Shown piece by piece: positions 55,109 to 64,000 of a stretch of 64,000 nt of DNA; the first letter of the stretch is position 1, and each line of letters starts with the position of its first letter. The DNA lies in contig NZ_AJKI01000044.1 of assembly GCF_000259075.1 (NCBI RefSeq), forward strand, positions 62,001 to 126,000, written 5' to 3'. The position numbers were made by a program, and so were the translations under genes. The DNA is from Marinilabilia salmonicolor JCM 21150 (lineage in GTDB: Bacteria > Bacteroidota > Bacteroidia > Bacteroidales > Marinilabiliaceae). The notes under the pieces were generated by a model. The model saw only the letters and a program-made list of their open reading frames with translations. It ran no database searches and had not been told where the DNA came from.

Positions 55109-56935
55109 TTACTGTACTTTTGAAAAAGGCTTGTACTCTTTTCCTCCTCCGATAAATCCTGCGTTTTTGTAAAACTCAACGAATGTCAGACGCAACGGGT
55201 GTACAAATGATCCCAGTCCCGACATAAAGATGTTTATTCCATGCCCAATCAGCAGAATAATCAGGGTAACCAAAATTCCTACTACCGGTACATCAGGTGC
55301 CATATCAAAGGCCAGCTGATTAAATACCTGACCGAGGATGGCACTTGCAAGGCCTAACGCAAACAGACGGATGTAGGACAATAAATCTCCCACGACCCCG
55401 GTAACCATGTTGTAAGTATCCCAAAGCCCTGCTCCGATATTTACTAAAATGTTGCGCTTGGGGTGGTTAAACACCAAAATGCCCATGGCTGATAAAACCA
55501 CAAACCCAAGGTGCAGAGATCCGAGAAATAATTCTTCTCCCGGATGTTGTTGGTCGAGGTAATAAAACACTCCTGACGACACGATGAGTGTAAACCAACC
55601 CCAGGTTGCCAGCGAGTAGCCTATTCCGTGCTGGATGATTTGATTAATCCCTTTTAGAATCATGCCGAAGAGAATCTGAACAGCACCGAAAATTAGTGCC
55701 AGATTGAACAACTGATCGTTGTCCAGGAACATGCTTTTGGCATCTGCTAAAAATGCCGGAGGGTTTTCAATCAGATTCATCCCAAAGAAGGTGCCGGTAA
55801 TGGCACCAAACAAGACTGTGGCCAATCCCAGAAACTGTACAAGCGACAGAATGGGCCGCATCTTTTTATCGGCTTTTGGTTTGTAGAGGGTTGCTGCCAA
55901 AACCAGCAATAATCCGTATCCCGCATCGCCCAGACAGAAACCAAAAAACATCATGAAAAAGGGAGCAAAAAATGGTGTCATGTCCATCTCCACATAAGCG
56001 GGAAGGGAAAACAACTTACTCACCGGCTCAAATAATCGTGCAAAACGATTGTTTTTGAGCATGATGGGCGGTTTTTCATGGTTTCTTGCAGCCTCTTTTA
56101 TGTAGTAGACTTCCTGTTGGTCCACCTGCTCTTCAAGGTCCCGGGTTTTTACCTCCGGTACCCAGGCTTCCACCAGCCTTATTTTGCCTTCTACTTCGTC
56201 AACGGTCTGAAATCTTACATTTAACTCGGCAACCTGATCTTCCAGTGTGCTCTGATATCGGGCAATGAGATTCAGACCTCCTGTCGCAATTCCGTCCAGT
56301 TCCTCTTCCAGGGCATCAATTTCCTCTTGTGTGGAGGAAATCTCTTTATTTACCCCTTCTAATGTGGCTTCCGGAAGTGTGATCTCGTCAACATCAGTCA
56401 TCTCTTCCGGAAGTTCCTGATGCGCTTCATCCGTCACCCAAACGAAAAAACTGTATCCACCTTCTTCCGAAATCAGCTCCACAGGATATTTCTCCATCCA
56501 TGATGCATCAAATTTTGTCTCTGCACAAATCAGATGGTGAATATTGATTCCTGCGTCAGAGAGTTTTCGGATGTTATCCTGCGAAAAATCTCCCCATGGT
56601 TCCAGTTGCTTTTCCTCCTTTTGGAGCGAGGAGAGGTGTTGCCGGGTTTGTTCCAGTTTGCTTTCAATCTCCCGGATGCGCTCGTTGAGTTGCTCTCCCG
56701 ATGTTTCAGTGATTTCTCCTGATGCCTCTGAGTCTGCATTTTTTTGGCGGACTTCCAGGTTTTTGATGGTTTTTGATAAATCACTTATTTTGCGGTACAG
56801 ATCCTGCATCTCGGTGGTGGGTTCTTCCTGATGTTCTACGATGTGAGCGACTCCCAGTTCTTTGAGTTGCTCCAGAAACTTATCGTAGTCAGCATGAAAG
56901 ACCAGAAACGAATATTTGAACATTGGTACTATCAT
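55109..56935 (-). CDS. atpI: V-type ATPase subunit I (a-subunit homologue)
   Basis: A 608-residue protein with a long N-terminal coiled-coil cytoplasmic arm (about 45-110 and 195-240; QLNERIREIESKLEQTRQHL) and a C-terminal membrane part with about eight helices (FFAPFFMMFFGFCLGDAGYG, GVVGDLLSYIRLFALGLASA with the essential Arg, LIILLIGHGINIFMSGLGSF). This is the stator and ion-channel subunit. Its start overlaps the D subunit stop by 4 bp, indicating translational coupling. Confidence 0.95.
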   Translation of the reverse strand: MIVPMFKYSFLVFHADYDKFLEQLKELGVAHIVEHQEEPTTEMQDLYRKISDLSKTIKNLEVRQKNADSEASGEITETSGEQLNERIREIESKLEQTRQHLSSLQKEEKQLEPWGDFSQDNIRKLSDAGINIHHLICAETKFDASWMEKYPVELISEEGGYSFFVWVTDEAHQELPEEMTDVDEITLPEATLEGVNKEISSTQEEIDALEEELDGIATGGLNLIARYQSTLEDQVAELNVRFQTVDEVEGKIRLVEAWVPEVKTRDLEEQVDQQEVYYIKEAARNHEKPPIMLKNNRFARLFEPVSKLFSLPAYVEMDMTPFFAPFFMMFFGFCLGDAGYGLLLVLAATLYKPKADKKMRPILSLVQFLGLATVLFGAITGTFFGMNLIENPPAFLADAKSMFLDNDQLFNLALIFGAVQILFGMILKGINQIIQHGIGYSLATWGWFTLIVSSGVFYYLDQQHPGEELFLGSLHLGFVVLSAMGILVFNHPKRNILVNIGAGLWDTYNMVTGVVGDLLSYIRLFALGLASAILGQVFNQLAFDMAPDVPVVGILVTLIILLIGHGINIFMSGLGSFVHPLRLTFVEFYKNAGFIGGGKEYKPFSKVQ

Positions 56936-57534
56936 GACGCCACCTCCATATTTTCTTGTCTTGTTTTAACAATTTTCTGCGCGGCTTTCGACAGGTTTTC
57001 CTCATCTTCCAGGAATCGTTTGATTTTCCGAATGGCATCCTGAAAGCCGGGAATCTGAACCTTCTCGTAGAGGTTAACCTTCTGAGTGGTTTTTTTCCGG
57101 GCAAAATCAAGCAAATTCATTTTGCGCTCAAAAACCTCACTTTCAAGGGCTATTTCAATGAGTTTCTTCAGTATCGCTATCCCGTCTGGGTACCAGCTTG
57201 GCCGCTCAAACATATTGTAATCACGTACTTCAAAATTCACCTTGTTCAGAATTGGAGTTTGAACACCGGCAATTTTTTTGGAAGTAAGTTCTACGTCGCT
57301 GATGGAAACCAATGAGGGGTCAAATTCTCCCCACAGACGCATCATGTCATCGTAAAGACTGAGTTCTTTTTTCAGTTCTTTTTCCAGTTCTGTCGCTTTG
57401 TCCTTGGCTTTTTTTACCTCCACCCGCAGAGCCGACTCTTTGTTTTTAAGGGTGGGCAATGCACGCTCACGGACTTTCAGCTGCTTGGCAAGTAACTGTT
57501 GTGATGTTTTGTTATATTGAAATTTTATGGCCAC
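56932..57534 (-). CDS. atpD: V-type ATPase subunit D (central stalk)
   Basis: A 200-residue, largely helical protein with antiparallel coiled coils at both ends (LLAKQLKVRERALPTLKNKE and VNLYEKVQIPGFQDAIRKIK). The C-terminal helix pattern RKIKRFLEDEEN is typical of V-type D. It forms the rotor shaft in the A3B3 head. No separate F subunit gene is seen, so D may work alone or with a diverged partner. Confidence 0.93.
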   Translation of the reverse strand: MAIKFQYNKTSQQLLAKQLKVRERALPTLKNKESALRVEVKKAKDKATELEKELKKELSLYDDMMRLWGEFDPSLVSISDVELTSKKIAGVQTPILNKVNFEVRDYNMFERPSWYPDGIAILKKLIEIALESEVFERKMNLLDFARKKTTQKVNLYEKVQIPGFQDAIRKIKRFLEDEENLSKAAQKIVKTRQENMEVAS

Positions 57535-57640
57535 GTTACTCCTTTTTTAGGGAATTGTCGCTCGTTTGTAGTTTGTTGGGTTTTCAATCTTCTTTCTTCC
57601 TACTCTTAACTACATTTTTGCGACAAATTCACCGGTTCGC

Positions 57641-58960
57641 TTACTCTTTCCAATACTTGTCAACCATCTCTTTCTTGAGGCCAACTTCAGCTTTTGAGAA
57701 ATGCTTGCCGAAAAGTTCCCACCCGATGTCGAGCATGGTGTCGGTGTCAACATTTACATCAATCGCCAGCAGTTTCTCGGAATAAGCTTTGGCAAAGTCC
57801 AGCGTTCGTTCATCGTAATCTGTCAGGTCGAAACCATTGTCCAGTTTGGTACGAGCATTGGCTGCATCAGCGTAGAGACGCACAGCAGCATTCATCACCT
57901 GCGGGTGATCCTCTCGGGTTTGTTCACCTATTACCAGCTGCTTCAGGCGCGACAGAGAGCGGAAAGGATCCACAATTACTTTACCGATGTCGGTGTCCCG
58001 ACGAAGGAAAAGCTGACCTTCTGTGATGTAACCTGTATTATCAGGGATTGCGTGTGTGATATCACCGCCTGACAGGGTGGTTACTGCTACAATGGTAATG
58101 GAACCGCCTGATGGAAATTGTACCGCTTTTTCGTAAATGCGTGCAAGGTCGGAATAAAGTGATCCCGGCATACTGTCTTTCGAGGGAATCTGGTCCATCC
58201 GGTTGGATACAATACTCAGTGCATCGGCAAAGAGGGTCATGTCGGTCAGCAAAACCAACACACTTTCGTCTTTGTCCACTGCAAAATATTCGGCCGCCGT
58301 CAATGCCATATCTGGCACCAGCAGTCGCTCTACCGGCGGATCTTCGGTGGTGTTCACAAAGCTTACAATCCGGTCGAGTGCTCCTGCATTGTCGAATACC
58401 TGCTTAAAAAAGAGGTAATCGTCGTTGGAAAGCCCCATCCCGCCCAGAATGATTTTGTCTGCTTTGGCGCGCAATGCCACATTGGCCATTACCTGGTTGT
58501 AAGGCTGGTCACTGTCGGCAAAGAATGGAATCTTTTGACCGGAAACAAGGCTGTTGTTTAGGTCGATGCCTGCAATTCCCGTAGCGATAAGTTGGGAAGG
58601 CTGTTCGCGGCGCACCGGGTTAACCGATGGTCCGCCAATTTCACGGATTTCACCCTCGATTTCGGGGCCGCCGTCAATCGGATGGCCATAGGCGTTGAAA
58701 AATCTTCCGGACAATTCATCGCTGACTTTTAGCTGTGGCGGGTTCCCAAGAAATGTTACCTCGGCATTGGTAGGGATTCCTTCCGTGCCTGAGAAAACCT
58801 GTAAAACCACCTGGTCGCCCACAATTTTTACTACCTGGGCCATCCGTCCATTTACCACAGCCATCTCGTCGTAACCTACATCCTTTGCAGTTAGCGAAAC
58901 AGTGGCCTTGGTAATATTGGTCAGTTTGGTATATACTTTTTGAAATGCCTGACTGCTCAT
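57641..58960 (-). CDS. atpB: V-type ATPase subunit B (non-catalytic)
   Basis: A 439-residue protein of the V-type B family (MAQVVKIVGDQVVLQVFSGT, GRFFNAYGHPIDGGPEIEGE, PVRREQPSQLIATGIAGIDL NNSLVSGQKIPFF, VVAVTTLSGGDITHAIPDNTGYITEGQ), lacking a Walker A as expected for this subunit. It alternates with A in the hexamer. Length normal. 98 bp to the A gene on the upstream side. Confidence 0.97.
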   Translation of the reverse strand: MSSQAFQKVYTKLTNITKATVSLTAKDVGYDEMAVVNGRMAQVVKIVGDQVVLQVFSGTEGIPTNAEVTFLGNPPQLKVSDELSGRFFNAYGHPIDGGPEIEGEIREIGGPSVNPVRREQPSQLIATGIAGIDLNNSLVSGQKIPFFADSDQPYNQVMANVALRAKADKIILGGMGLSNDDYLFFKQVFDNAGALDRIVSFVNTTEDPPVERLLVPDMALTAAEYFAVDKDESVLVLLTDMTLFADALSIVSNRMDQIPSKDSMPGSLYSDLARIYEKAVQFPSGGSITIVAVTTLSGGDITHAIPDNTGYITEGQLFLRRDTDIGKVIVDPFRSLSRLKQLVIGEQTREDHPQVMNAAVRLYADAANARTKLDNGFDLTDYDERTLDFAKAYSEKLLAIDVNVDTDTMLDIGWELFGKHFSKAEVGLKKEMVDKYWKE

Positions 58961-59058
58961 ATTTTTTAATCTGAATTGTTTTTAATTAATACCTTCAGGA
59001 AACCTTCTCGTCTCTATTTTTGCAGAAATGCTGTTAATGACTCCTGGCAAAAAAAGCA

Positions 59059-60852
59059 TCAGACTGCCTGTGCTTCCTCTTTGGTTTCAACGGCAAACTC
59101 CCTGAGCATTTCTTCCAGCTCTTTTTCGAAGGTTTTGAATTTTTCTGATTCAAACTCAGAATAATTCATCTGCTTCAGTTGGTTGATCAGGCGCTTGAAA
59201 AAATCTCCCACCTGTTCAAAGTTCTTAAATTCAAAGGCAGTATCCGCAATGTTGAGCACCTTCTCTAACATATATTTCTGACGTTCCAAAGGTGTGGATG
59301 CGTCAATTTTATCAAATGCATCCTGCTGAAGAACCACAAAGTCGATTAATTCAGCTTTCCAGAAGCGTTGGTGGAAATCTATGGGCACTCCGTCATCACC
59401 CAGAATATTGATTTGTTCGTCGGCTTCTTTACCACTAAAAAGAATATCCTTTGCTTTAAGGACATTGTCCAGCCAGTGCTCTCCCATATTTTTTTGGAGA
59501 GACTTCTGGAGTTCGGGATATTCAAGATATTTGGAATAACTATCAATGGGATCAATAGCTGGGTAGCGCTTACTGTCTGCCCGATCCTGCGACAATCCGT
59601 AAAAACAACGGGCTGCTTTGCGGGTGTTTTCTGTAACCGGTTCTTTCAGGTTACCACCGGCAGGAGAAACAGTTCCGATAAAGGTGATGGAGCCGGTTTT
59701 GTCATTATTGAGATAGACATATCCTGCTCTTGAATAGAAATTGGAGATAATGGCCGACAGGTCCATTGGGAATGCATCAGGTCCGGGAAGTTCCTCCAGC
59801 CTGTTGGACATTTCCCGCAGTGCCTGCGCCCAGCGTGAGGTGGAGTCAGCCATCAGCAATACTTTAAGGCCCATGGCCCTGTAATATTCTCCCAGCGTCA
59901 TGGCGGTGTAAACCGATGCCTCCCGGGCAGCAACCGGCATGTTAGAGGTATTCGCAATAATGGTGGTTCGCTCTATCAGTTTTCGCCCTGTCCGCGGGTC
60001 ATCCAGTTCGGGGAATTCCTTGAAAATTTCCACAACCTCGTTTGCCCGTTCTCCGCAGGCGGCAATAATAACGATGTCTGCTTCGGCCTGCTTTGATATG
60101 GCATGCTGAAGTACGGTTTTCCCGGTACCAAACGGTCCGGGGATAAATCCGGTGCCTCCTTCGGTAATGGGATTGAGTGTATCTATACAACGAACGCCTG
60201 TTTCAAGTAATTTGAAAGGACGTGGTTTTTCTTTGTGGGTCTTAATGGGCACTTTTACAGGCCACTTCTGAACCATGTTCACTGAAACGGAATTGCCATC
60301 TTTGTCTTCAATAACGGCAATTTCCTCATCTACTGTGTATTCGCCTTCCCCGACAATCGATTTAATGGTATAGACCCCTTCCAGTTTAAAAGGAACCATG
60401 ATGCGGTGGGGCATTTGATTTTCTTCTACTTCACCGAGCCAGTCACCTGCTATCACTTCGGCACCTTTTTCGAGCAGGGGTTTGAAACTCCACTTTTGCT
60501 CCCTGTTCAGCGGATCTGTATAGTCACCTCTTTTAAGAAACACGCCTTCCATCTTATCCAGATCGTTCTGCAATCCGTCGTAGTTACGGGAGAGCATTCC
60601 GGGGCCCAGTGTTACTTCGAGCATGTGTCCCTCAAAATCAACCTTACTGCCGGGTCTTAAGCCCCGGGTACTTTCAAATACCTGCACATATGCCTGATCG
60701 CCGGTCACTTTAATGACCTCTGCCATCAATCGCTCTTTCCCGTGGGCTATGAAGCAAATCTCATTTTGTCCCACCGGTCCGTCCACATCCACCACTACCA
60801 GGTTGGCAATGATGCCGGATACTGTTCCGGTTGTCTTATCGTTTTTTTCCAT
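59059..60852 (-). CDS. atpA: V-type ATPase subunit A (catalytic)
   Basis: A 597-residue protein: N-terminal beta barrel, a non-homologous region typical of V-type A (about 110-190), then Walker A GPFGTGKTVLQHAI near 239, CGERANEVVEIFKEFPEL, the catalytic Glu in that motif, VLLMADSTSRWAQALREMS (Walker B side), and a helical C-terminal part. It hydrolyses or makes ATP. Its start lies inside the DUF2764 gene (17-bp overlap), so expression is coupled. Confidence 0.98.
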   Translation of the reverse strand: MEKNDKTTGTVSGIIANLVVVDVDGPVGQNEICFIAHGKERLMAEVIKVTGDQAYVQVFESTRGLRPGSKVDFEGHMLEVTLGPGMLSRNYDGLQNDLDKMEGVFLKRGDYTDPLNREQKWSFKPLLEKGAEVIAGDWLGEVEENQMPHRIMVPFKLEGVYTIKSIVGEGEYTVDEEIAVIEDKDGNSVSVNMVQKWPVKVPIKTHKEKPRPFKLLETGVRCIDTLNPITEGGTGFIPGPFGTGKTVLQHAISKQAEADIVIIAACGERANEVVEIFKEFPELDDPRTGRKLIERTTIIANTSNMPVAAREASVYTAMTLGEYYRAMGLKVLLMADSTSRWAQALREMSNRLEELPGPDAFPMDLSAIISNFYSRAGYVYLNNDKTGSITFIGTVSPAGGNLKEPVTENTRKAARCFYGLSQDRADSKRYPAIDPIDSYSKYLEYPELQKSLQKNMGEHWLDNVLKAKDILFSGKEADEQINILGDDGVPIDFHQRFWKAELIDFVVLQQDAFDKIDASTPLERQKYMLEKVLNIADTAFEFKNFEQVGDFFKRLINQLKQMNYSEFESEKFKTFEKELEEMLREFAVETKEEAQAV

Positions 60853-61699
60853 AGGTCAATGTATATTCTTCGGGGAATTCAAATCCCGACTTCAATTCGC
60901 TAAATAATTTTTCAAACATTTCACGGCCTTTTTCAGGATCCAGATTAATCCATCGCTCAGCAATAAAGAGCTTCTGTAAAAAGGCCAGTACTTTTTCAAT
61001 GGTAAAATAGTTGAAGAATGTTTCTTCTTCAACAAAATGCCATTTTTGTATGTCCAGTTTTAATTCACGTTCGGTAATATTATCCATTTCAAAAATCTGA
61101 AGAAGGTCTTCGATGTGTTCTACCTCTGATTTCAGACCGAAATCTCTGGACCGGCTTTTTTTAAGAGCTTCAGTTACTTCATCGTTTCCAATAAGTGCCT
61201 GCTCATATTGTAGTTCGTGTTTTCGTCCGTTAAGTGCGGTAAGTACATTTGCAGTATCTTGTTGGTATTTTGCCAGTTGCCGGACAAAGGTGTTGGAGTT
61301 TTGGTACAGATAGGCATAATAATCGGCACTTAGTTGCCGGGCTGCTTCCACTCTGCTTCCCGGAGCTTCCTCTCCGTGCATTGTAATGACAAATTCGTAA
61401 AGGTAATCAGGCAGTGCCTCAGTGTCTGCGGATTGTGCCAGCTTTCTGTCTGCCAGTGGTTCCAGTTCTTCTTTGCTGAAATTGCCACGGGAATCCCACT
61501 CTTTGCCCTCTTCAAAGAAGAGATTGAGCAGGTTTTCGTGGTCGAAAGGCAGATAGAAAAGCTTTAATAAAGCATAATCTTTGGTGGTTAACTCATCTGC
61601 CATCAGCTCTCTGAAATCGACTGAGGAAAAGGACAATTTCTTTTCTTCAGGAACCAAATCAGGTAATCCGGCGACAAGATAGTAGTATCCTTTCGACAT
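60836..61699 (-). CDS. DUF2764 protein of the V-ATPase operon (possible C-subunit substitute)
   Basis: A 287-residue helical protein beginning MSKGYYYLVAGLPDLVPEEK, the DUF2764 signature, with SVDFRELMADELTTKDYALL and a C-terminal helical part (WINLDPEKGREMFEKLFSEL). It is found almost only in V-type ATPase operons of Bacteroidota and relatives, between E and A. No subunit C gene exists here, and its size and all-helical make-up suit a stalk connector. I infer a C/d-like function but do not see homology. Confidence 0.85.
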   Translation of the reverse strand: MSKGYYYLVAGLPDLVPEEKKLSFSSVDFRELMADELTTKDYALLKLFYLPFDHENLLNLFFEEGKEWDSRGNFSKEELEPLADRKLAQSADTEALPDYLYEFVITMHGEEAPGSRVEAARQLSADYYAYLYQNSNTFVRQLAKYQQDTANVLTALNGRKHELQYEQALIGNDEVTEALKKSRSRDFGLKSEVEHIEDLLQIFEMDNITERELKLDIQKWHFVEEETFFNYFTIEKVLAFLQKLFIAERWINLDPEKGREMFEKLFSELKSGFEFPEEYTLTYGKKR

Positions 61700-61701
61700 A
61701 T

Positions 61702-62313
61702 TTATTTTTTTTCAAACAATAATTCAGTTGATTTGGGACGCAGATAGGTTTTAAAGAAGTTGTTGAAATCTTCATCGGTAAAACTGATTACATAGCTTCC
61801 GTCGGCCGGACCTACCTTAAATCCTGATTTCATATTCTTAGAAAACGAAAGTTGGAGACCTTTGTTTAAATGGTGGGCCAGTTGCTTCCTGAAATGGTCT
61901 TCCATTTCTTTGCGCTGACTCTCCGGAAGAATAACTTCGAGATCCATGCTCTCCTTTTTGATCCACCCGTCAATGGTCTTTTCAATCAAATCTCCAAGGT
62001 ATTTTTTATCGGAAAAAAGTTCTTTGGTTGTGGGTTCCACAGCTTCCATCGTTACCAGGCCTGCAATATCCTGCTTGAGGGCAGCCATGGATTGCTCGAG
62101 AGCCATCTTCATTTCCGAATCCACGTGTTTTTTAATTTCTTCAGCTTTCTTTTCGGCATCTTCTATGGTCTGTCCGGCTTTCTTTTGGGCATCCTTTTCT
62201 ATTGCTGAAGCCTTTTTACGAGCTTCCTCCAGGATGGCTTCTGCTTCCTCTTTGGCTTTCTGGACCCCTTCGTTGTATATCTTTTCGGTAAGGTCCTGAA
62301 GTTTTTTTGTCAT
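61702..62313 (-). CDS. atpE: V-type ATPase subunit E (peripheral stalk)
   Basis: A 203-residue protein. A long N-terminal helix rich in Glu/Lys/Ala (GVQKAKEEAEAILEEARKKA, about 14-75) gives a coiled-coil stalk, and a C-terminal globular domain follows (LELQLSFSKNM-like strands, GSYVISFTDEDFNNFFKTYL). First gene of the operon, 2 bp before DUF2764. No partner G/H subunit is seen, so E may form homodimers or pair with an unlinked gene. Confidence 0.92.
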   Translation of the reverse strand: MTKKLQDLTEKIYNEGVQKAKEEAEAILEEARKKASAIEKDAQKKAGQTIEDAEKKAEEIKKHVDSEMKMALEQSMAALKQDIAGLVTMEAVEPTTKELFSDKKYLGDLIEKTIDGWIKKESMDLEVILPESQRKEMEDHFRKQLAHHLNKGLQLSFSKNMKSGFKVGPADGSYVISFTDEDFNNFFKTYLRPKSTELLFEKK

Positions 62314-62672
62314 AGTTTCAATTTTTATAGTGAAGAAACGACTTTTGTTCCAATAGTTTTTGCGTTTTTTAATTCCTCTAAAATAGGTTTTTTACAAATA
62401 TCATACAAGTCCTGACATGGGGTGTTGTTTTGGTTTTTTTTGCAGGACAAAATAGTAAGTGTTTGTTGGATAAGGGATTGAGCTCAGGGAAGTTTCTGTA
62501 TATGTAAAAGTAAGCATTTCTGCTGAAATTACTGAGATGTCAAAAATCGATGCTGAAGGGTTTCTTTGGTTTCAATGCAAAAAAAATGCCTTACACCGCG
62601 GGTTTGGTGCAAGGCATTTTATGTGATTAAGTGTGTTTGTGTTTTACAAAATCTTAACAAATATTCAGGGAT
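62314..62672. other. Intergenic region upstream of the V-ATPase operon
   Basis: The 360-bp gap holds the operon promoter region and, further out, the terminator of the DUF4270 gene. A GATATTTG octamer on the minus strand near 62400 is one base from the -7 consensus and is only a weak candidate. Otherwise AT-rich without features. Confidence 0.5.
62580..62622 (-). terminator. Terminator of the DUF4270 gene
   Basis: On the minus strand AAAATGCCTTGCACC pairs with GGTGTAAGGCATTTT, followed by a T-run. Confidence 0.88.
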
Positions 62673-64000
62673 TTAAAGAGTGTCGATGCTGACCTCCTTT
62701 ATCCTGATTTTTGGATTCGGATTGTCCGAATTGTTTGAGTTTTTCAACAAAACTTTCCAGGGATAGGAAGCAGGATCTGGTGTGGAAAGATAGTAAGGAC
62801 CTCTTAAATCCTCTTTTTCTACCATCATAAGAAATGATTCCCTATACATTCGGAAGGTATATGTTCCTGTCTCTTCAACAAAATCTCCTCCGGAAAACCC
62901 TGATGACCACTCGGTAGTGTCATCGGTGTCGTATGAGTAGCCAGGTTGTACATAACGGTCACCGTCTTTTTTATACAGCCTTAATGCCTGAGCTGCTGGA
63001 GAGAAAAAGTTATCATCTTCATATTGTTTTGTGGTATCGGCTTCGAAGATAATGTCAACAGCGCTGATTCCATTGTATTCGTTGTTCTTCTCTGTATCCA
63101 GTTTCTCTTTCCAATAACTGAAAAGGTTTACCTGATCTCCGTCTTCATTGACTAACATTATATCGTTAAAGTCGATTTCAACCATACTTCCGGCCATTCC
63201 CTGTGCTATCAGGTGTTCGGTTTCCTGATCATTAAAAGTTACGGCTTCCTGATTGTTGTGGGAGAATCTGTTAAGTCTAACACACTCCAGATTAATCGGG
63301 AAGGTGTAGGATGTTTGAACAGTGTCCACCACCTCATTGGCATTGTCAACCGTGTCGATAACGTAATATGAATAATACATTTTCATATTTGAGAGCTCAT
63401 CGGTAAGATTGAATTCGATTAGTGATCCGGCAGTTTCTGTGTCGGACAGTGAAGACTGTATAAATAAGGCACCGAAAGTTTCTCTGAAAGCTTTTCGATC
63501 ACTCATTATTGAGTCATTGAGGTTGAAAACCTCATTAGCCACCGCGTCATCAAGTTTTAACTGCCAGATGTTAGTGTAGTTGTTTTGTATCCAGGAGGAG
63601 TCCGCTAGTCCGTCGTTGGCACTTTTGATAATTGTCGAAATCGGAGTTTCATCGTAAAGACCATCTACCGGCATGTCTGAATAATAGGTTTCGGTCATTG
63701 ATAAAGGGGCGTTGAACCGATGAACACTTACCTCGTGTTTTGCATCTTTGTTACCCAGCCACCATTCTTTTACATAGGCCAGATTGAGCACAAGTGAATC
63801 TACAAAATACTCCCTTGCTTCGGTGGTTTTATTTAAACTGCCAATTCGTTCGCCCAAATTAATTTCGGTAATGAAGGATGCTTCGGTAGGACCTGTGAAC
63901 GGGTCATTTACGGATCCCAGTATTGCATAGCTGGCATCGCTCGATATTAAATTGCCCGGATCATAATTTTGTCCCATCAAACGCGAAGTGGCATCGGTTC
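62673..64000 (-). CDS. DUF4270 family protein (N-terminus beyond window)
   Basis: The frame is open at the window edge, reading TDATSRLMGQNYDPGN into the visible part, so codons before 63980 belong to it although a TTG/ATG pair there could be mistaken for a start. The visible 435 residues show DUF4270 features: ISSDASYAILGSVNDPFTGP near the front (the family's SxxxxxLGSxNDPxFG motif), then beta-rich repeated blocks (VDSLVLNLAYVKEWW, FYVIDTVDN-like). DUF4270 proteins are surface lipoproteins of unknown function in Bacteroidota. The lipobox would lie outside. Confidence 0.88.
   Translation of the reverse strand, partial: TDATSRLMGQNYDPGNLISSDASYAILGSVNDPFTGPTEASFITEINLGERIGSLNKTTEAREYFVDSLVLNLAYVKEWWLGNKDAKHEVSVHRFNAPLSMTETYYSDMPVDGLYDETPISTIIKSANDGLADSSWIQNNYTNIWQLKLDDAVANEVFNLNDSIMSDRKAFRETFGALFIQSSLSDTETAGSLIEFNLTDELSNMKMYYSYYVIDTVDNANEVVDTVQTSYTFPINLECVRLNRFSHNNQEAVTFNDQETEHLIAQGMAGSMVEIDFNDIMLVNEDGDQVNLFSYWKEKLDTEKNNEYNGISAVDIIFEADTTKQYEDDNFFSPAAQALRLYKKDGDRYVQPGYSYDTDDTTEWSSGFSGGDFVEETGTYTFRMYRESFLMMVEKEDLRGPYYLSTPDPASYPWKVLLKNSNNSDNPNPKIRIKEVSIDTL

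Noticed and set aside
62380-62420. Promoter of the V-ATPase operon (GATATTTG on the minus strand)
   Set aside because: One mismatch to the essential TA of the -7 element and no clear -33 partner; too weak to list as a feature.

Overview
The window comes from a member of the Bacteroidota, most likely a free-living or marine lineage of the Bacteroidales/Marinilabiliales type. The gene content supports this: a PorP/SprF protein beside a giant adhesin with a type B (gliding/CHU_C-like) C-terminal sorting domain, TonB receptor plus DUF4374 plus PepSY iron uptake, DUF4270, DUF4954, an HU-CCDC81/SPOR protein, a GG-leader peptide of the Bacteroidales type and a bacterial V-type ATPase. Several gene starts are preceded by the Bacteroidota -7 element TAnnTTTG, and Shine-Dalgarno sites are largely absent. 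I see no tRNA, rRNA or CRISPR array.

Layout. 1-7939 (minus): a three-gene type 9 secretion cassette (Calx-beta repeat adhesin, PorP/SprF, PD40/OmpA-like protein running off the edge). 8131-9948 (minus): membrane-anchored MutS-like ATPase. 9949-17542: a repeat island carrying at least five complete or nearly complete copies, plus two half copies, of a roughly 165-190 bp element whose ends are inverted copies of one palindrome (REP/BIME-like). A REP-associated tyrosine transposase (RAYT) sits among the copies. Between copies lie an AT-rich cargo (HTH protein, GG-leader peptide, S41 peptidase, lipoprotein), a porin/FMN-binding pair, and the nitrosative-stress repair gene ric with a neighbouring Rrf2 regulator that keeps three cysteines. 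18287-26593: a truncated PepSY remnant, a GH5 lipoprotein, and a three-gene xenosiderophore-type uptake locus (PepSY membrane protein, TonB receptor, DUF4374 lipoprotein).

26744-36832: nagB, a VOC protein, a DUF5320 protein behind a perfect palindrome, family 4 uracil-DNA glycosylase, a decayed PAS plus DUF1858/DUF2249 locus, HD hydrolase, DUF2269-like membrane protein, GH97 glucosidase, polysaccharide deacetylase and a Cache/HAMP histidine kinase. 37223-54405: housekeeping and envelope genes (riboflavin synthase, OsmC, SDR epimerase, PBP1A, MmcQ, YraN, LD-carboxypeptidase, metG, HU/SPOR, galE, rfbB, glmS, DUF4954). They are interrupted by a second repeat family, MITE-like, with TAGT..CTGTC.ATAAA terminal inverted repeats; two copies supply the stop codon of the neighbouring gene. 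54619-62313 (minus): a compact seven-gene V-ATPase operon (E, DUF2764, A, B, D, I, K) whose K subunit carries the complete Na+ ligand set known from Enterococcus hirae NtpK. 62673-64000 (minus): a DUF4270 protein cut by the edge.

The genes with the least conventional explanation are the REP/RAYT island with its peptide-peptidase cargo, the MITE-like elements that end genes, and the V-ATPase lacking recognisable C and F subunits. All functional calls come from reading translated sequence without database searches.
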